Positions 11,196 through 22,803 of a stretch of 64,000 nucleotides of DNA are shown one piece after another. Within the stretch, counting starts at the first letter, position 1. The number at the start of each line of letters is the position of its first letter. The DNA is from Cosmopolites sordidus (Eukaryota > Arthropoda > Insecta > Coleoptera > Curculionidae): contig JARFXV010000012.1 of NCBI GenBank assembly GCA_031761425.1, positions 980,001 to 1,044,000 of the forward strand, given 5' to 3'. The position numbers and the translations under genes are program-made. The notes beneath the pieces are model-generated. The model made no database searches. It saw nothing but the letters and a program-made list of their open reading frames with translations, and was not told the DNA's origin.

Positions 11196-11892
11196 AAAAA
11201 AAATCAAAAACAGCCAAGTATTAACTTGATAACCTAATAGACGATTGTAATATTTTTTTTTGTTTAGAATTCACTTAAAGAATTTCAAGTTCTGACAATA
11301 TTTGTTTCTAACGTCCGATAATTATAATCCCTTGAGTGTGCGTCCATCAACCTGTATTTTATCAATTGTATTTATTTAAACTGATATGCATGAAATAAAC
11401 CTGTAAATTTCCCATGAAATATAAAAAATACTGAAGCAATATAGACTGCAGAAAATAAATAGCAAAGGTTTTATTATTACTAAAGTATAGATTTTTGAGA
11501 AAAATTCAAGTCACAATCGGAAGTGGTGATTTGGAAAATGATTTCGATTTTTTTGCCATGAATTAAAGAAAAATATTTTTGCAATGAAATAACTATATTC
11601 AGTAATAAAGAGCCTTCATTTAATTCTGCAAACCGCGTGATTGCTTAAACTTAGCAAGTTTCATTTTTTTTTGTGTTAAGTTATTTAAAGGTGGTATTAT
11701 TTGTTACCAAAAATGTTACTAAGATGTTCCACGGATCTGTCATCCTTTTTTTTAAACACATTTGATCATTTAAAATGAATAATTTTGGTTATGTGCCGCT
11801 TGTTGTTGCAAACGCTTCTTTTCTTCTTTTCCTCCTGCCAAGGCATCTGTTTCGAGGGAGATATATATATATTATTATTATTGTTCATATAT
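11196..11892. other. No gene recognised
   Basis: AT-rich, no coding signal. It ends in short TA and TTA repeats (11862-11883) that adjoin the 3' end of LINE copy A. Confidence 0.4.
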
Positions 11893-13990
11893 GGGCCCTG
11901 GTGGACCACGCGAAGTACAATTAGAGCCGTTTGTTGTTGTTAGTCTTCCTTTGCGCCCATACTAATTTCATTCTTTCGCTATGAGCTTTTTTCCTTTCGT
12001 CAGACCAAATTGTTCCAGTCTTCCTACATTTTTCTCTCTGGCCAACCATTTAATTATTTCTACTTTAGCTCTACTCCTATTTTCATAAAATTCGACTATT
12101 TGTCTAGTTAGCCTACTCGGATTAATCCGTTTTATGTGTCCGTAAAATGTAAGTCTTCTTTTTCTCATATCGCTATGTATATCTGTGTATTGTTTGATTT
12201 CTTGGTTTTCTCGAAGTCGGTATGTTGTGCTAGTTATTTGTTTGCGGCCTAAGATTTTTCTTTCCTTCTTTTCAATGTCCTCGATGTCTTTCTATTCAAA
12301 ATGAGCGTTTCTGCCCCATATAGACATTCTGGTTTAATGAGTGTGTTGTAATGTCTCAGTTTTGTGTTTTTAGATAGGCATTTTTTGTTATAAATATTTT
12401 ATGTAAGTCTCAATACCGTTTCAATTTTTTGACATCTACCCTTATTAACCGCTTTTTCCACCCCATTTTCCATGATTATTTCACCCAAATATTTGAATTG
12501 AGAGACTCGTCTGATGTTACCATATTTTGTTTTTAAAAATGGTGTTCTTAGTCTGTTGCAGGTCATGTATTGTGTCTTTTCAAAGGAAATTTGGAGTCCT
12601 ACCTTTTCTGCTGTTTCTTTTAGGATTTCAATCTGTTTTTGTGCCGTAAATACATCTTGAGCCAAAATTGCTAGTTCATCAGCAAACGCCAGACAATCAA
12701 TTTTGATGTTGGTTCTCCCCATTTTAATGGGCTGGTCAATATTCAGGGCCGACTTTTTTTCACGCCACTCCTTTATTACTTTTTCTAGAACACAGTTAAA
12801 TAAGAGTGGCGAGAGTCCATTCCCTTGTCTCACTCCAGTTTTAATTTTGAAGGGTTCTGAGATGTCACCCATGAGTTTAACTTTTGACCTTGTGTTAGTT
12901 AATGTTGCTTTAATAATTGCCAGCGTTTTCAGATCTAATCCTTGTTCTTTCAGGATTTGGAATAAAGATTCGCGGTCAATAGAATCATATGCCTTTTTGA
13001 AATCCACAAATGTACAGACGAGATTTTTATTGTACAGTTTTTGATGTCTTAGGATCAACTTGATTCAGGATCTGTTCAGGGCAGGATCTGCCCGGTCGAA
13101 AACCTGCTTGATATTCACCATCTTTAGGTTCTAACTGTCCCTGTGCTCTGTCTAGTAGACATTGAGATAGAATCTTGTAACAAACTGGGAGAAGAGATAT
13201 CCCTCTATAGTTGTTTACATCCGTTCTATCTCCTTTCTTGTGTAGTGGATGGATTAGAGCATCTTTCCAATCTTCCGGAATCCGTTCGGTTCGCCAAACT
13301 TCTTGTAGAATTTTGGTTATTTCGTTGATTGTACCTGGACCAGCGGATTTCAAAAGTTCAGTAGTCATTCCATCTTCACCAGGAGCTTTGTTATTTTTAA
13401 GCCGCTTGATTTGCCTAATTATTTCATCTTCATTCGATGGTAATGAATCTGGGTTTGTTTGTTTAGGTTTTAGTGTTGGTAATTTGTTTAAAGTTTCTTT
13501 TAGTTTGTCTAATTAACTTCGATGTTTCTTTTCTTACTTCCAAAAAGATGTTATAGTTTATTGCTGTTTTTTGACTGTTCCAATCTTTGAATGCTTTACT
13601 TCGGCTTAATACTGCTTGCTCGCAAAGTTCATCCCACCACGGATGTTTTCTACGTTTTTGTAAAGGGACCAACTTTAAGGTTGTTTTAATAATTTTTTGT
13701 TTCAATTCTTGCCAATTCTGTGCTGGTTGTTTATGAAGCTCTTCTGTTAGGGTTGGTTTTATTTTCGTAGGGTCGAATTTTGGTATTAGCAGTCTCTTTT
13801 GAATAAGTTTTCGATGTTTTAACCTAAGTTTTCTTAGCCTAAGTTCGAGGTTTTAACCTAAGTGTCTATGTTAGCGTTTTTCCTGAGTTGAACATTCAAA
13901 ACCTCTTTATAATTGGGGTACGAAATGGCAACATTCTCAATTTGAAATTCACCCATGTACGTGTTGGGGCACCTCCAGGTCTTTTGTTTT
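11893..13990 (-). pseudogene. LINE family, copy A (reverse transcriptase and C-terminus)
   Basis: The minus strand encodes most of a non-LTR reverse transcriptase: KRRKHPWWDE linker, IPEDWKDALIHPLHKKGD, NNYRGISLLPVCYKILS, YQAGFRPGRSC, FVDFKKAYDSI, GVRQGNGLSPLLFN, then LAFADELAIL, and the C-terminal YGHIKRINPSR region. The palm motif is FADE where FADD is expected, removing one catalytic Asp. About 250 bp are missing near 13500 relative to copy D, and the C-terminus is shifted. At its 3' end it stops in AACAATAATAAT and TA repeats. It most resembles RTE/Proto2-type elements; the clade is not certain. Confidence 0.9.
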
Positions 13991-14379
13991 GTTATTTTCC
14001 TCTTAAAATGGGTTGACATTATTTTTAGATTAAACTACGAACATAGTTCAACCAATCTTCTACCATTATGGTTAGTCCATTTATGAGCAGGAAAGCTGCC
14101 GACTGTTTTCCTGTACTTTTTTTTTATAATATTTATTTCTTATTATATAATATAATATATATTTAATTTAGGTTCAAAATAATGTAGGACTAGGACTAAA
14201 TAATGTAGGAAATGTTAGGTTTATTTTCGTTATTAGTGTTTAACTGTTTATACCAGGCTAACTGAAAAATCCGCGCAGCTACACCTATAGAGCAATAAAA
14301 GGCCTATATAATCTACTACATTTTAAAGTTTAATCCTTGATATGAACATATGTGAAGTTGCAAGTCGATCTGTCAATTC
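13991..14379. other. No gene recognised
   Basis: AT-rich spacer with short TATAATATA runs at 14140-14165. Confidence 0.4.
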
Positions 14380-14825
14380 ATTCTACAATAACGGCTGCTT
14401 AAAGTAAACGTATCAGTATTATTTTTAAAATGGAAACTATTGAAAATCCTACAGTGATTAAATTCTTTGAAAAACAAAGGTTTAAATTCAATGGAGATGC
14501 ATAGTGAAATGTTAAATGTAGTAGGGAAGTCTGCTCCTTAAAAAATAATGGTTTGTAAGTGGGCAGGTGAGTTTTAACGTGATCGTACAAGCCTGAATGA
14601 TGATTCTCGTCCTGGACGTCCAATAAGTTCAACTACCGAAGACATAATTAATTCTATACGTGATTAATTCTATATATGATATAATTCTATACGTGGTTAT
14701 GGATGACAGACAATTAACTTTAAGTGAAATTGCTAAAGCTACGGACCTCTCAGCTGAACGGGTGATTCATATTTTGAAAATGGAATAGAGCTTGATGGGT
14801 GCAAGATGGGTCTTTTATGAAAGAA
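14380..14825 (+). pseudogene. mariner transposase N-terminal fragment
   Basis: Across frames: EMHSEMLNVVGKSAP, then RTSLNDDSRPGRPISSTTEDII, and DDRQLTLSEIAKATDLSAERVIHIL. These are the first and second helix-turn-helix units and the GRP linker of a mariner transposase. It is cut off before the catalytic domain. Confidence 0.8.
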
Positions 14826-14879
14826 TAAAATGGATTTTAAACGACGTTTTGTAACTATGGATGGGTTTACCACTATGAT

Positions 14880-15350
14880 CCTGAGCTGCGCGAACAAACC
14901 GCAGAGTGGACTGAGCTCGGTTGTTCAGCTCCGAAGCAACCATAATTTTTTTATGGCATAATTTTTTTGAGATGCAAATTCTCACCCAACAAGGCTTACA
15001 ATTCGCTGTCTTCAAACTTTTTCGGTGGCCTTCCACGTTTTTCCTTTTGTCACGTCAAAATCGCCATTATTGAATTTTTTTAATCACTCAAAGCACTGCG
15101 CTTTACCGAGAGCATGCTCACGGTAAGGTTTGACAAGCATTTGATGCGATTATGGAGCAGTTTTCTTCAAATGGTAACAGAAGATCTATGCTGTCCGCAA
15201 ATCGTAGTTTCCAGCCACAAAATTCGACATGTTCAACGCTATTACAAACTATGCTGTTGTATGAAACTTGTATTGGCGTGAGTTGAAAATCTTTGCCAGG
15301 TGTAAACAAGGAAATGGCGCCAATAACGCGGTTTGGCGGCAACTACATTG
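14880..15350 (-). pseudogene. mariner-like transposase N-terminal fragment, second family
   Basis: The minus strand carries KRGRPPKKFEDSELQALLGEN after broken helix-turn-helix sequence, a pattern seen at the GRP linker of another mariner-type subfamily. It faces the fragment at 14380-14825 tail to tail. The 5' end near 15350 has a GGCGCCAATAACGCGG stretch that may be its terminal region. Confidence 0.65.
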
Positions 15351-15775
15351 ACAGCTAGGGCCATCTATGGGCAAATTCCGGTTTCATATTTACTGACCTG
15401 ATAATTAAAATGATAGCGTGATACTTGTTGTTTACACCTTGTTTATAAACTCATAGCCGCCATTATAATTGGTTTTATCTTTTTGATAAACGTTCGGATG
15501 TTTTACTAATCGAAACGTCAATATAATACCCAAAAATATAGTTACACAACTGCACTTTATTTACCTTATCTAGAACTATTGGAGAAATTGTGTTGTTTAT
15601 TATTTTTATCGTTTAAAATGTTTAGATTAATGTAAATAAAATATATAAATTTCCTTTTAAGTATGTTATTTATGATATTATATCAATGATTATTTAAAGT
15701 AATAGCAAATATGTAAATGATTTTTCATTTCATAAAGCATAACGATAACTACAAGTGATAATGCGATAATTTTTA
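15351..15775. other. No gene recognised
   Basis: AT-rich spacer between the mariner fragment and the unidentified 91-codon frame. Confidence 0.4.
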
Positions 15776-16048
15776 TTTTATTTTGAAAATGACATTATGT
15801 TTTGAAAATAATGTCGTTCGAATGTCCACTTCTTCTTCGTCAGGTAGTATGCATTCTGGAGACCCAATTTTGCAATACTCTTTCTCACAAATCGCGTGGT
15901 ATATTTTCAATGATGGCTTGAATGTTTCGATCGATTGCGCGGTTGGCTCTTGGTGAAACCTAGTAACAATGATAATAATTAAAACACTTAGTATTTGTTT
16001 CACAATATATTCAAGATGTGCTCTGACAAGTTTCGGTCTCGCGACCAT
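15776..16048 (-). CDS. Unidentified 91-residue protein with N-terminal hydrophobic segment
   Basis: I do not recognise this frame. It is open from an ATG with G at -1 and A at -2. It has a basic start (MVARPKLVRAHLEYIVKQ), a hydrophobic stretch QILSVLIIIIV near residues 18-29 that could be a signal anchor, then a soluble part with three cysteines (CEKEYCKIGSPEC) and an acidic patch. AATAAA-like sequence overlaps the stop codon. The first 110 bp, leader and hydrophobic segment included, have a diverged relative at 22295-22405 on the plus strand. It could be a small secreted protein gene or a repeat-borne frame. Nothing proves it is expressed. Confidence 0.4.
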
Positions 16049-16434
16049 TCTTAAAGAGAGTTATGTATAAACTAAAGTTTTAAAGTTCTGTCTAATGGAG
16101 GTCGGGTTGTTTTTGTCTCGTTAAATTTATGACGGGGTATTTCCGAAGTCTAGCTGGGTGTTTGTTAGATTTTTTCCCTTCGTATATGGTTTTTTTTAAT
16201 TTCGGAAATTTTCGAGTAATTTAACAGTCTGCTTTTATTGCGGCTATGTATTAATTTGGCATTATTGGTGTTAAAAAAATGGTTCTGATCTATGCAATTT
16301 TCGGCAAAGCCCATCTTTCTTTGATTTTGTAAAATTGAGAATTTATATTCTTTTGTTTTTTTTTCTTTATTTGGGTTTTTCGCCACTATCTAAAACTCAA
16401 AAAATATCATAAATACCTGATCTTATGTAAAGAA

Positions 16435-16565
16435 AGAATCACTGAATAAAAACAAAAAACCAAACGGAGACAAATTTCTCAGTGATTCTTTTTTGTAATA
16501 AATTTGCCTAACTAATAAAATTTTAAATATATAAAAATGTTATAAAAATGTTTACAAACTTTTAA
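16435..16565. repeat. Dispersed repeat, partner at 50270-50395
   Basis: CCAAACGGAGACAAATTTCT and the following TAATAAATTTGCCTAAC...AACGTTAACGTTTC are shared with 50270-50395, same orientation. The second copy lies 3' of a Penelope-like endonuclease, so this is probably a stray Penelope terminal repeat. Confidence 0.8.
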
Positions 16566-16632
16566 CGTTAACGTTTCATTCAGACATTACTTATATTCTT
16601 TTGGCCTATCATTGAGAGATCTGCCCGTTTGG

Positions 16633-16633
<1 letters not shown>

Positions 16634-16711
<78 letters not shown>
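16634..16711. repeat. (TA)n microsatellite
   Basis: Pure TA abutting the left end of the inverted-repeat element at 16716. Confidence 0.98.
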
Positions 16712-16714
<3 letters not shown>

Positions 16715-16715
16715 G

Positions 16716-17416
16716 ATACCAGGTGTCCCATTAAGGATGGATCGCGGCCGTATCTTGAAAACTATTTATCCCACAGCTTTGGGGAAACCGCCAGAGGGCG
16801 TGACGAGCTACATTTTTTTTGTGTATTTTCAAGTGTTAACCGAGTAAGAAAAAATCTCAGTTATAATTAGCAAACTGTCTCCTACAACTTTGTTTTATGA
16901 CATTTTGTCGTAATTTCACGAATAGAGGGGCGGGGGGGAGTTTTACCTATTGAGATAAAAAGTCGTCTAATGTCCGTTTGCCTTAACCGATTTTCCTCAA
17001 TTTGGATTCATTTAAAAGGCAATTGCTGGGACAATCAGATAATCTGGAAGATAAATTATTTAGTTTATAAATGAAACCGCGAGGTGGCGTTACATTCAAC
17101 AATAGATTTTTGAAATTTTGTTCAGTTTTTTCAAATGGAATGGTACAGCTTTTATTACATGGCTAGAAAGGTAATTTAAAGAGGAATCATCCAGTGAAAA
17201 CCCGAAATCGATATCTCTGACATGTCAAGAGATATTTCGATTTTTCTGAAAAAATCAGTTATTATTTCACTACTACCTGCATTAAGTTAAAAAAATATTA
17301 ACCTAATGTTTGCCTTTCTTCACACTTTACCCAGGCTTAGGACTGGTCCAAATTCTTCGTGTTTTATTAATTTGGAGCGTATTTAAAGGCCGCGCGCCAT
17401 CCTTAATGGGACACCT

Positions 17417-17421
<5 letters not shown>
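16716..17421. mobile_element. Non-autonomous element with 25-bp perfect terminal inverted repeats
   Basis: The left end starts ATACCAGGTGTCCCATTAAG and the right end is its exact reverse complement over 25 bp, followed by an imperfect CGCGGCC stretch on both sides. The 0.65-kb interior has no coding signal. Both ends run directly into (TA)n, so a TA target duplication would be invisible. TIRs of the CCAGGTGTCCC type suit Tc1/mariner-class MITEs. The mariner at 52688 begins with a similar CCAGGTGTG. Confidence 0.9.

Positions 17422-17505
<84 letters not shown>
17419..17505. repeat. (TA)n microsatellite
   Basis: Pure TA abutting the right end of the inverted-repeat element. Confidence 0.98.
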
Positions 17506-17508
<3 letters not shown>

Positions 17509-17529
17509 TAACGCTGTCATATAATCCGC

Positions 17530-18110
17530 GAAACGGACCTCCGAATTTCGCGTGGACTTAGATTAGTGAACGCATCGTGAACACGGTTCAATAATTCCTG
17601 TAGTTGGTACAGGCCTAGAGTACAATAGTTCTTTTATACGACCTCAAAGATGAAAATCAAAGGACGTCAAATCGGATGATCTGGGTGGCCAGTTCCAGGG
17701 TCCCTGTGGGTCAATCCATCGATACCCTAACATCAAGGTCAATTGCTGGTGTACATCTATAGTGGAATGTGCTGAAACACCATCCAGCTGATAACAACTG
17801 TTTGTCCGTGCACAATTATCTCCGTGCACAATTATCTCAGAAAAGAGATGCATTTTATATTTTCTTAATATTCTGTAGATTGATGCTCTTGAAATACCCA
17901 AATTCAGCGGTGCTGCTAGAGTTGCACTCCGTGGATAAGTTTAAAAATAAGCCAACACATTCACCTCGTTATCTTCATTATTTATTACGGGCTTTAGGCG
18001 ATTTCGTATTGCTCTTACACTCCCAGTTGCCAAAAACCGAGCTTCGATTCTTGCGAATTTTCCGAGAGTCATCTTGCTAGATAGGACTTTTGGAGTTTCA
18101 TCGGCTTTTG
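17530..18110 (-). pseudogene. Tc1/mariner-superfamily transposase remnant (DUF4817-type)
   Basis: Minus-strand readings give KMTLGKFARIEARFLATGSVRAI and ISRASIYRILRKYKMH (helix-turn-helix), then DGVSAHSTIDVHQQLTLML and GPWNWPPRSSDLTSFDFHLWGR, which are the second and third acidic catalytic blocks. The middle part with the first Asp is missing, so the copy is internally deleted as well as frameshifted. Confidence 0.8.
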
Positions 18111-18655
18111 TTAAAAAATACATATGAATTAACAAGAAAACCGTTTGAAATAGGGTATAGGGAAAGTTATAACGAATCAATGCAGAATCAAATTCTGCAT
18201 CCGACAATCTAATAATATACAGAATATCATATTTGAAAGAACGAACTTTTTCAACTTTGAAAATAATGTAATTGGTCATCAAATTTTGGATACTCTGTAT
18301 GCGATAAATTAATTATCAATATGGATTTCGAAAGTATCATTCTTATGCTTCCGTCTACCCTAGAAGCGCTTAGCACCAGTCGAAAATGGGTAAAAGGCGT
18401 GTTTGACGTGTGGCTCAAATTTTCAAAAGAATCAAGATATTTAAGAAACAGTTGAAGATAGATATAAGGAAACTTAATGGAATTCATCATGAAATTGTCT
18501 CAGGAATCCAAAAATAAAATAATATATCAGGTGTTCCATTTAAAATAAGGAACTTATTGGCGACTTCCAGGATAACCGGAAGTACTATGATCTTGAAAAT
18601 ATTTTAAAATGAAAGAGAATCTTAAATAACCTTGAAGTCCAAAAATTCGGAAATT
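18111..18655. other. No gene recognised; a TIR-like string at 18525
   Basis: TATATCAGGTGTTCCATTTAAAA at 18525-18547 resembles the outer bases of the CAGGTGTCCC-type elements in this window, but no partner end was found. The remainder is AT-rich spacer. Confidence 0.35.
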
Positions 18656-19590
18656 TCAGAAGTTTTTTCTAACCACGAAAACTACTAACGAATGGCTACC
18701 GTGAGAAACTCGCTTTATAGCGCCACACACATTACATTTTATTTCGTATACTCCAGATTTGTCACAAATGCTTTTCTTTAAATAATTTGTAATTCTGAAA
18801 TTTAATTTATGAATATACTTTATAGCATGCCAATTTTTAGAATTTTTTTCGAGTGTTGCGGCATAAAAATGTTTGATGTTGTTTTTCTTAATCTTGTTTT
18901 TCATAATTTTATCCATAATTCTGGTCTGAATCTGTGGGTCTATGAAAGGTGGACATTTTTACATTCCATGACTGATTTGAACTTACGTGAATAGCTGTAT
19001 CCGTATACGTAGGTTTACTAAATGTTTCGAATTCTAATTTATTCGGTGTTATTATTTTTAAATCTAAGAAATTTAATGAATTATTCGTCTCTATTTTGAT
19101 TGTGAACTGGATTTTTGTATTTACACTATTTAAATATTCAAGAAATTGACCCAATAGTCTTTCTGTACCCGTCTAAATGCAAATAATATCAGACCTGGGC
19201 CAAAAATGCACGTGTCTTGTATAATTACTGTTGTTAAATAAATGGTTTTTAAAATTAGTCTTGTAAATTCCTACGAGAAGGGGGTTTATGGAGCTTCTCA
19301 TTGGTAATCCGTTAATTTGTTGGTAAAATTTTGAATTGAAGAGAGCATAATTTTGTTCGGTACATATATTGAGCATTTTTGTGTACGATTTCAAAATTAC
19401 ATTCACGAATTCTTTCATTGAGGATATTTTTAAGATCTTTTACCAGAATGGAGGAAAAAAGGCTTTTCATATCGAACGAAACTGACTTTGCATTCGGAGG
19501 TATATTTATAGGATATAATCGTATTGTGTTAGTTCTAGCGGGGGCTGTGCTTGGCCACGCGTTGCTGTGGCTCAGTCTGGTTAAATAATT
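18656..19590 (-). pseudogene. Penelope-like element, reverse transcriptase C-terminus and GIY-YIG start
   Basis: In minus-strand order: VSFDMKSLFSSI (palm motif A), FYQQINGLPMRS (motif B, normally QINGLPMGS), then LNFLDLKI and a TYTDT block, and finally KSGVYEIKCNVC, the opening of the GIY-YIG endonuclease. This order (RT then GIY-YIG) is peculiar to Penelope-like elements. Frames are broken many times and the endonuclease stops right after its first strand. The N-terminal RT part of what is probably the same copy is at 21640-22290, with a PIF/Harbinger element between. Confidence 0.85.
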
Positions 19591-19872
19591 AAATCAAAAC
19601 GAAAATAAATCGAAATATGTGAAAATTCAATTTAATAATGCAATCGGAAACATACTAAGGCCGGCCGTACACGAGCCACATTTTGCAGTCCGACCAACCA
19701 CAAAATTGTGGTCACGTTTTGGCAATCTGCAGTTCACCATAAGAGCTAATGGATATCGTATACACGAGCGACGCTCTGCGGTCGACTTGGGCGTCTGCTG
19801 TCCGCTTGCGGCCAGTACCGTCGGGTAGTTTCGCCTATATAGCCATAGACGCACCGTAGACAGACCACAGTC

Positions 19873-20030
<158 letters not shown>

Positions 20031-20399
20031 ATTTATGTTTTTCCATGCATGTGAGATTACAAATGTGAGTCATATAGCAATAGAATCGAATGAAGTTATG
20101 AAATTATGCATGGGGTGATATTTATCGAAAATGTACACAATATTTTGCAGATTTTGCTTTTATAAATAATATTTAAATATAATATTAATAAAAATTCTAA
20201 TGTTTACATGTCGCATTTTAAAGTGGATTACTTCGTTTTACACTTAAATTCAAATCTGTTATTTTGTATAGTCACATTCACATCCAATTGTCAAAATCAT
20301 GAAGCAAAAAAAAAATGCGGCTTAAATATTTATAACTTTTCTAAGGAAGTGACTCTACAACATCCCATAAGAGACAGTATGTGCTTCTTACCAACTCTC

Positions 20400-20745
20400 C
20401 TTTCTGCTTCCACTAACAGAATCCAGAGCTGAAACGTCAAACAGCTTGGCTGAAGGGTTTTCTCAAAACATTGAACGTGAAGATCAGGAACCAATCCGAT
20501 CCAAACCTTCAAAAATAAAATGAATATCTCTCTAGGCTTCAGAGGATAAACTTATTGAAACTTTGACTAAGTTTCAATAAATTCTTCTAAGAAGCAGTAA
20601 AAGAAAAAACAATGATAACGACGATGACAAATATTTTCTTCTGTCGCTCCATAAGGATTTACTAAATATTTCCGAGGAATTGAAATTAGATGCAAAAGCT
20701 GAAGTAATTGGCGTGTTAAAAAAATTAAAGAAATGTCTCTGCGAA
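20400..20745 (+). pseudogene. MADF/BESS protein relic inside the PIF/Harbinger element
   Basis: The plus strand reads an acidic run NDNDDDKYFLLSLHKDL followed by EELKLDAKAEVIGVLKKLK, which fits the BESS motif (a protein interaction helix pair found at the end of MADF-domain DNA-binding proteins). PIF/Harbinger elements encode a Myb/SANT- or MADF-like partner beside the transposase, so its presence supports the family call made from the ends. A serine- and glutamate-rich linker (about 20400-20520) precedes it with one stop. The MADF domain itself is not recoverable. Confidence 0.6.
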
Positions 20746-21109
20746 TTTCTACTCTTCCTAGTATGAGGGAACGCATTTTTAGAAATCTACATAACCAGCT
20801 CATAAGCCTGCATTTTAGTTGCAATACAAATCTTTGGTACAATCAGGTCTCAAATTATTCTACGAAATTCATTGTGATATTAAAATTTTCTCTAGTGTAG
20901 ATGTGGTTGCATCGACGACGAGTGCGGTTAATATAACCAGAAGTCAACCACAAAATTATGGTCGCGATGCAGTTGCCTTCCAACTGCAAGTTTGAAGTCG
21001 ACTTGACCGCAATTTTGTGGTTGGTCCGACTGCAAAATGTGGCTCGTGTACGGCCGGCCTAAGTGACAGCAGTTGTCAAGAAGCACGCTGTGCGGCATGA
21101 GCAATGTTT

Positions 21110-21225
21110 AGTATTGCGTGTATTGCCGTTACGTTCAACAGATGACGCTCCCATTGCAATAATTTATTTAATATAGCGTGTGTTGCTTTTACACTCAACA
21201 GATGGCGGTGTTTTTCAAAAAAGCA
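21110..21225. repeat. Short tandem repeat, two units of about 70 bp
   Basis: TATTGCGTGTATTGCCGTTA followed by CGTTCAACAGATGACGCT recurs as TATAGCGTGTGTTGCTTTTA and CACTCAACAGATGGCGGT directly downstream. Confidence 0.7.
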
Positions 21226-21348
21226 TGTTTTTACCTGTCACAGGTGTGACATCTATATAGTAGGTATTTAAAAACACTGTTTCAAATTTTTAAAGCAATC
21301 AGTGAAGGAGATTTAAAATTTTCAACAAACGAACATTTACATTTTTAT

Positions 21349-21563
21349 CAGTGGCGGCTCGTGAGGGAGGGCTTTGGGGCGCCTCCCCTCCAGCCTTTAT
21401 CACAGTAAACAATTTTTTAGAGCAAAACACCACAGGTTCACGTCCTGTGGAGGGTTTCAATAGCATAAAAAGTAAAAAAGAGGAAGGGGAAAGCAAAAAA
21501 AATATTTCAGCAGCACTATTTTCTTCTACCCTCTCCCACTTTAAAAACCCACGAGCCACACTG
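21349..21563. mobile_element. hAT-type MITE, 215 bp, with perfect 8-bp target duplication
   Basis: Ends are CAGTGGCGGCTCGTG and its near reverse complement (CACGAGCCACACTG). ATTTTTAT flanks both sides (21341-21348 and 21564-21571), the 8-bp duplication of hAT elements. It is an internally deleted relative of the 571-bp copy at 41141-41711, sharing both outer parts. Confidence 0.93.
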
Positions 21564-21639
21564 ATTTTTATTTATAGAGATTGCTTTGGGCGAGTTGAAA
21601 TGGATTAATAATGGTAGATCACTGTTTAGTTGTTTGCAA

Positions 21640-22290
21640 AGTTTATATGCAAATGCTGTTGCATATAAACTTTTTTGAATTGAATTTTTTTTGATATGAA
21701 TAAGTAATAGCAGTGGTGAAATATGAAACCACTGGTCTCATTGGAATGCCATTTTTATGCAGTTTAGTCCTTTCGTATAAAACTGGAGATTTTGGGTACA
21801 TGGTATCTAGTTTAGATTGTGATATATTTAGCAAAGTTTCATTGTACGTTTTTGTAATTGCCTTTACAGTGGTATGATGTTTTTTGGTTGGATCGGTCTT
21901 TAGTTCTCTACAGTTTTCTGAGTTGATGAGTGTGTTCATTTTTAGTAGGCATTCATCTTTTGTTAGAATAGCAACAGTATTACCTTTATCAGCTTTGCAA
22001 GTAATTAAATTGTTCTAATTAATTTTGTTGCGGAATTTATTAATTACTCTAAGTTCATTGGAATAGTTGTTTTTTATTTTGTTTGTTACTATATTTGCAA
22101 CGTTATATTTTGCTAATTGACTTTTATTTAAACCACCTAAAAGATTCTCTAAATTGGCTGCGAGTAATATCTGTGGATTTCATAAAGTTTGGAGAGTATT
22201 TGCGGCCTTTTTCTAATAATTTTATTTCGTCATTATCAAACTGAAAGTTTATTAAACTTACAACTCTATCACAAAATGTTAATGAAAGTT
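21640..22290 (-). pseudogene. Penelope-like element, N-terminal reverse transcriptase part
   Basis: The minus strand encodes ADKGNTVAILTKDE-like sequence then LKTDPTKKH, SPVLYERTKLHKNGIPMRPVVS, matching the first RT blocks of Penelope-like elements (family pattern: KADKG, then L-KTHK-PLRPIVS). It has the same orientation as the C-terminal half at 18656-19590, in the order expected for one element split by later insertions at 19659-21059 and 21349-21563. Confidence 0.8.
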
Positions 22291-22294
22291 ACTT

Positions 22295-22405
22295 TATACA
22301 TAACTCTTTTTGAGAATGGTCCTGAGGTCGAAATATATCAGAGAATATCTTGAATATATTGTGAAACAAATATCAAGTGTTTTAATTATTATCTGTGAAT
22401 GTTTC
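22295..22405 (+). pseudogene. Truncated duplicate of the 5' part of the 91-codon frame
   Basis: Starting at TTATACATAACTC and the following ATGGTC, about 110 bp match the leader and first 29 codons of the frame at 16048-15776 (EYLEYIVKQISSVLIIIICE-like here). The similarity stops after the hydrophobic stretch, and the frame ends soon after. Confidence 0.75.
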
Positions 22406-22424
22406 CTTTAAAGTCAAGAATTAT

Positions 22425-22680
22425 TCAGAGTTTATTTCTGCAAACCAGAGATCTAACATAATTCCATACAAAATAATCCAAGGGTGTGAGTTTGTATGTT
22501 TTTCGTGACCAGTTGACATTATCATTTCGTGAAATAAGGCGTATAGGAAACTTTTCTTGTAATAAATCGATAGTCTGGCAAGTCGCACCGTCTTGTTGAA
22601 AAAAAAACATTGTTTGTATCCACAATTATCAGTTCAGGAGATAGATATTATATTAGCATATTCCTGTAGCGTTCAACATT
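22425..22680 (-). pseudogene. Transposase fragment (Tc1/mariner superfamily, DUF4817-type)
   Basis: The minus strand reads FFQQDGATCQTIDLLQEKFPIRLIS then KTYKLTPLDYFVWNYV. These are the second (QQDGA) and third (LTPLDYF) catalytic acidic blocks of this transposase type. Only the catalytic C-terminal part remains. A shorter relative is at 42790-42890. Confidence 0.85.
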
Positions 22681-22711
22681 AACTGTTAAGGTTGCTATTT
22701 ATGTATTCGGA

Positions 22712-22803
<92 letters not shown>

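Noticed and set aside
12703..13044. Plus-strand frames opposite LINE copies A and D and minus-strand frames opposite B
   Set aside because: Complementary readings of the reverse transcriptase; the same shadow recurs in each copy.
13800..13880. TTAACCTAAG repeats resembling the insect telomere unit TTAGG
   Set aside because: Only two or three separated copies, not a tandem array, and within LINE copy A's upstream part.
21351..21608. 85-codon frame across the small hAT MITE
   Set aside because: Starts within the terminal inverted repeat and is not open in the longer copy.
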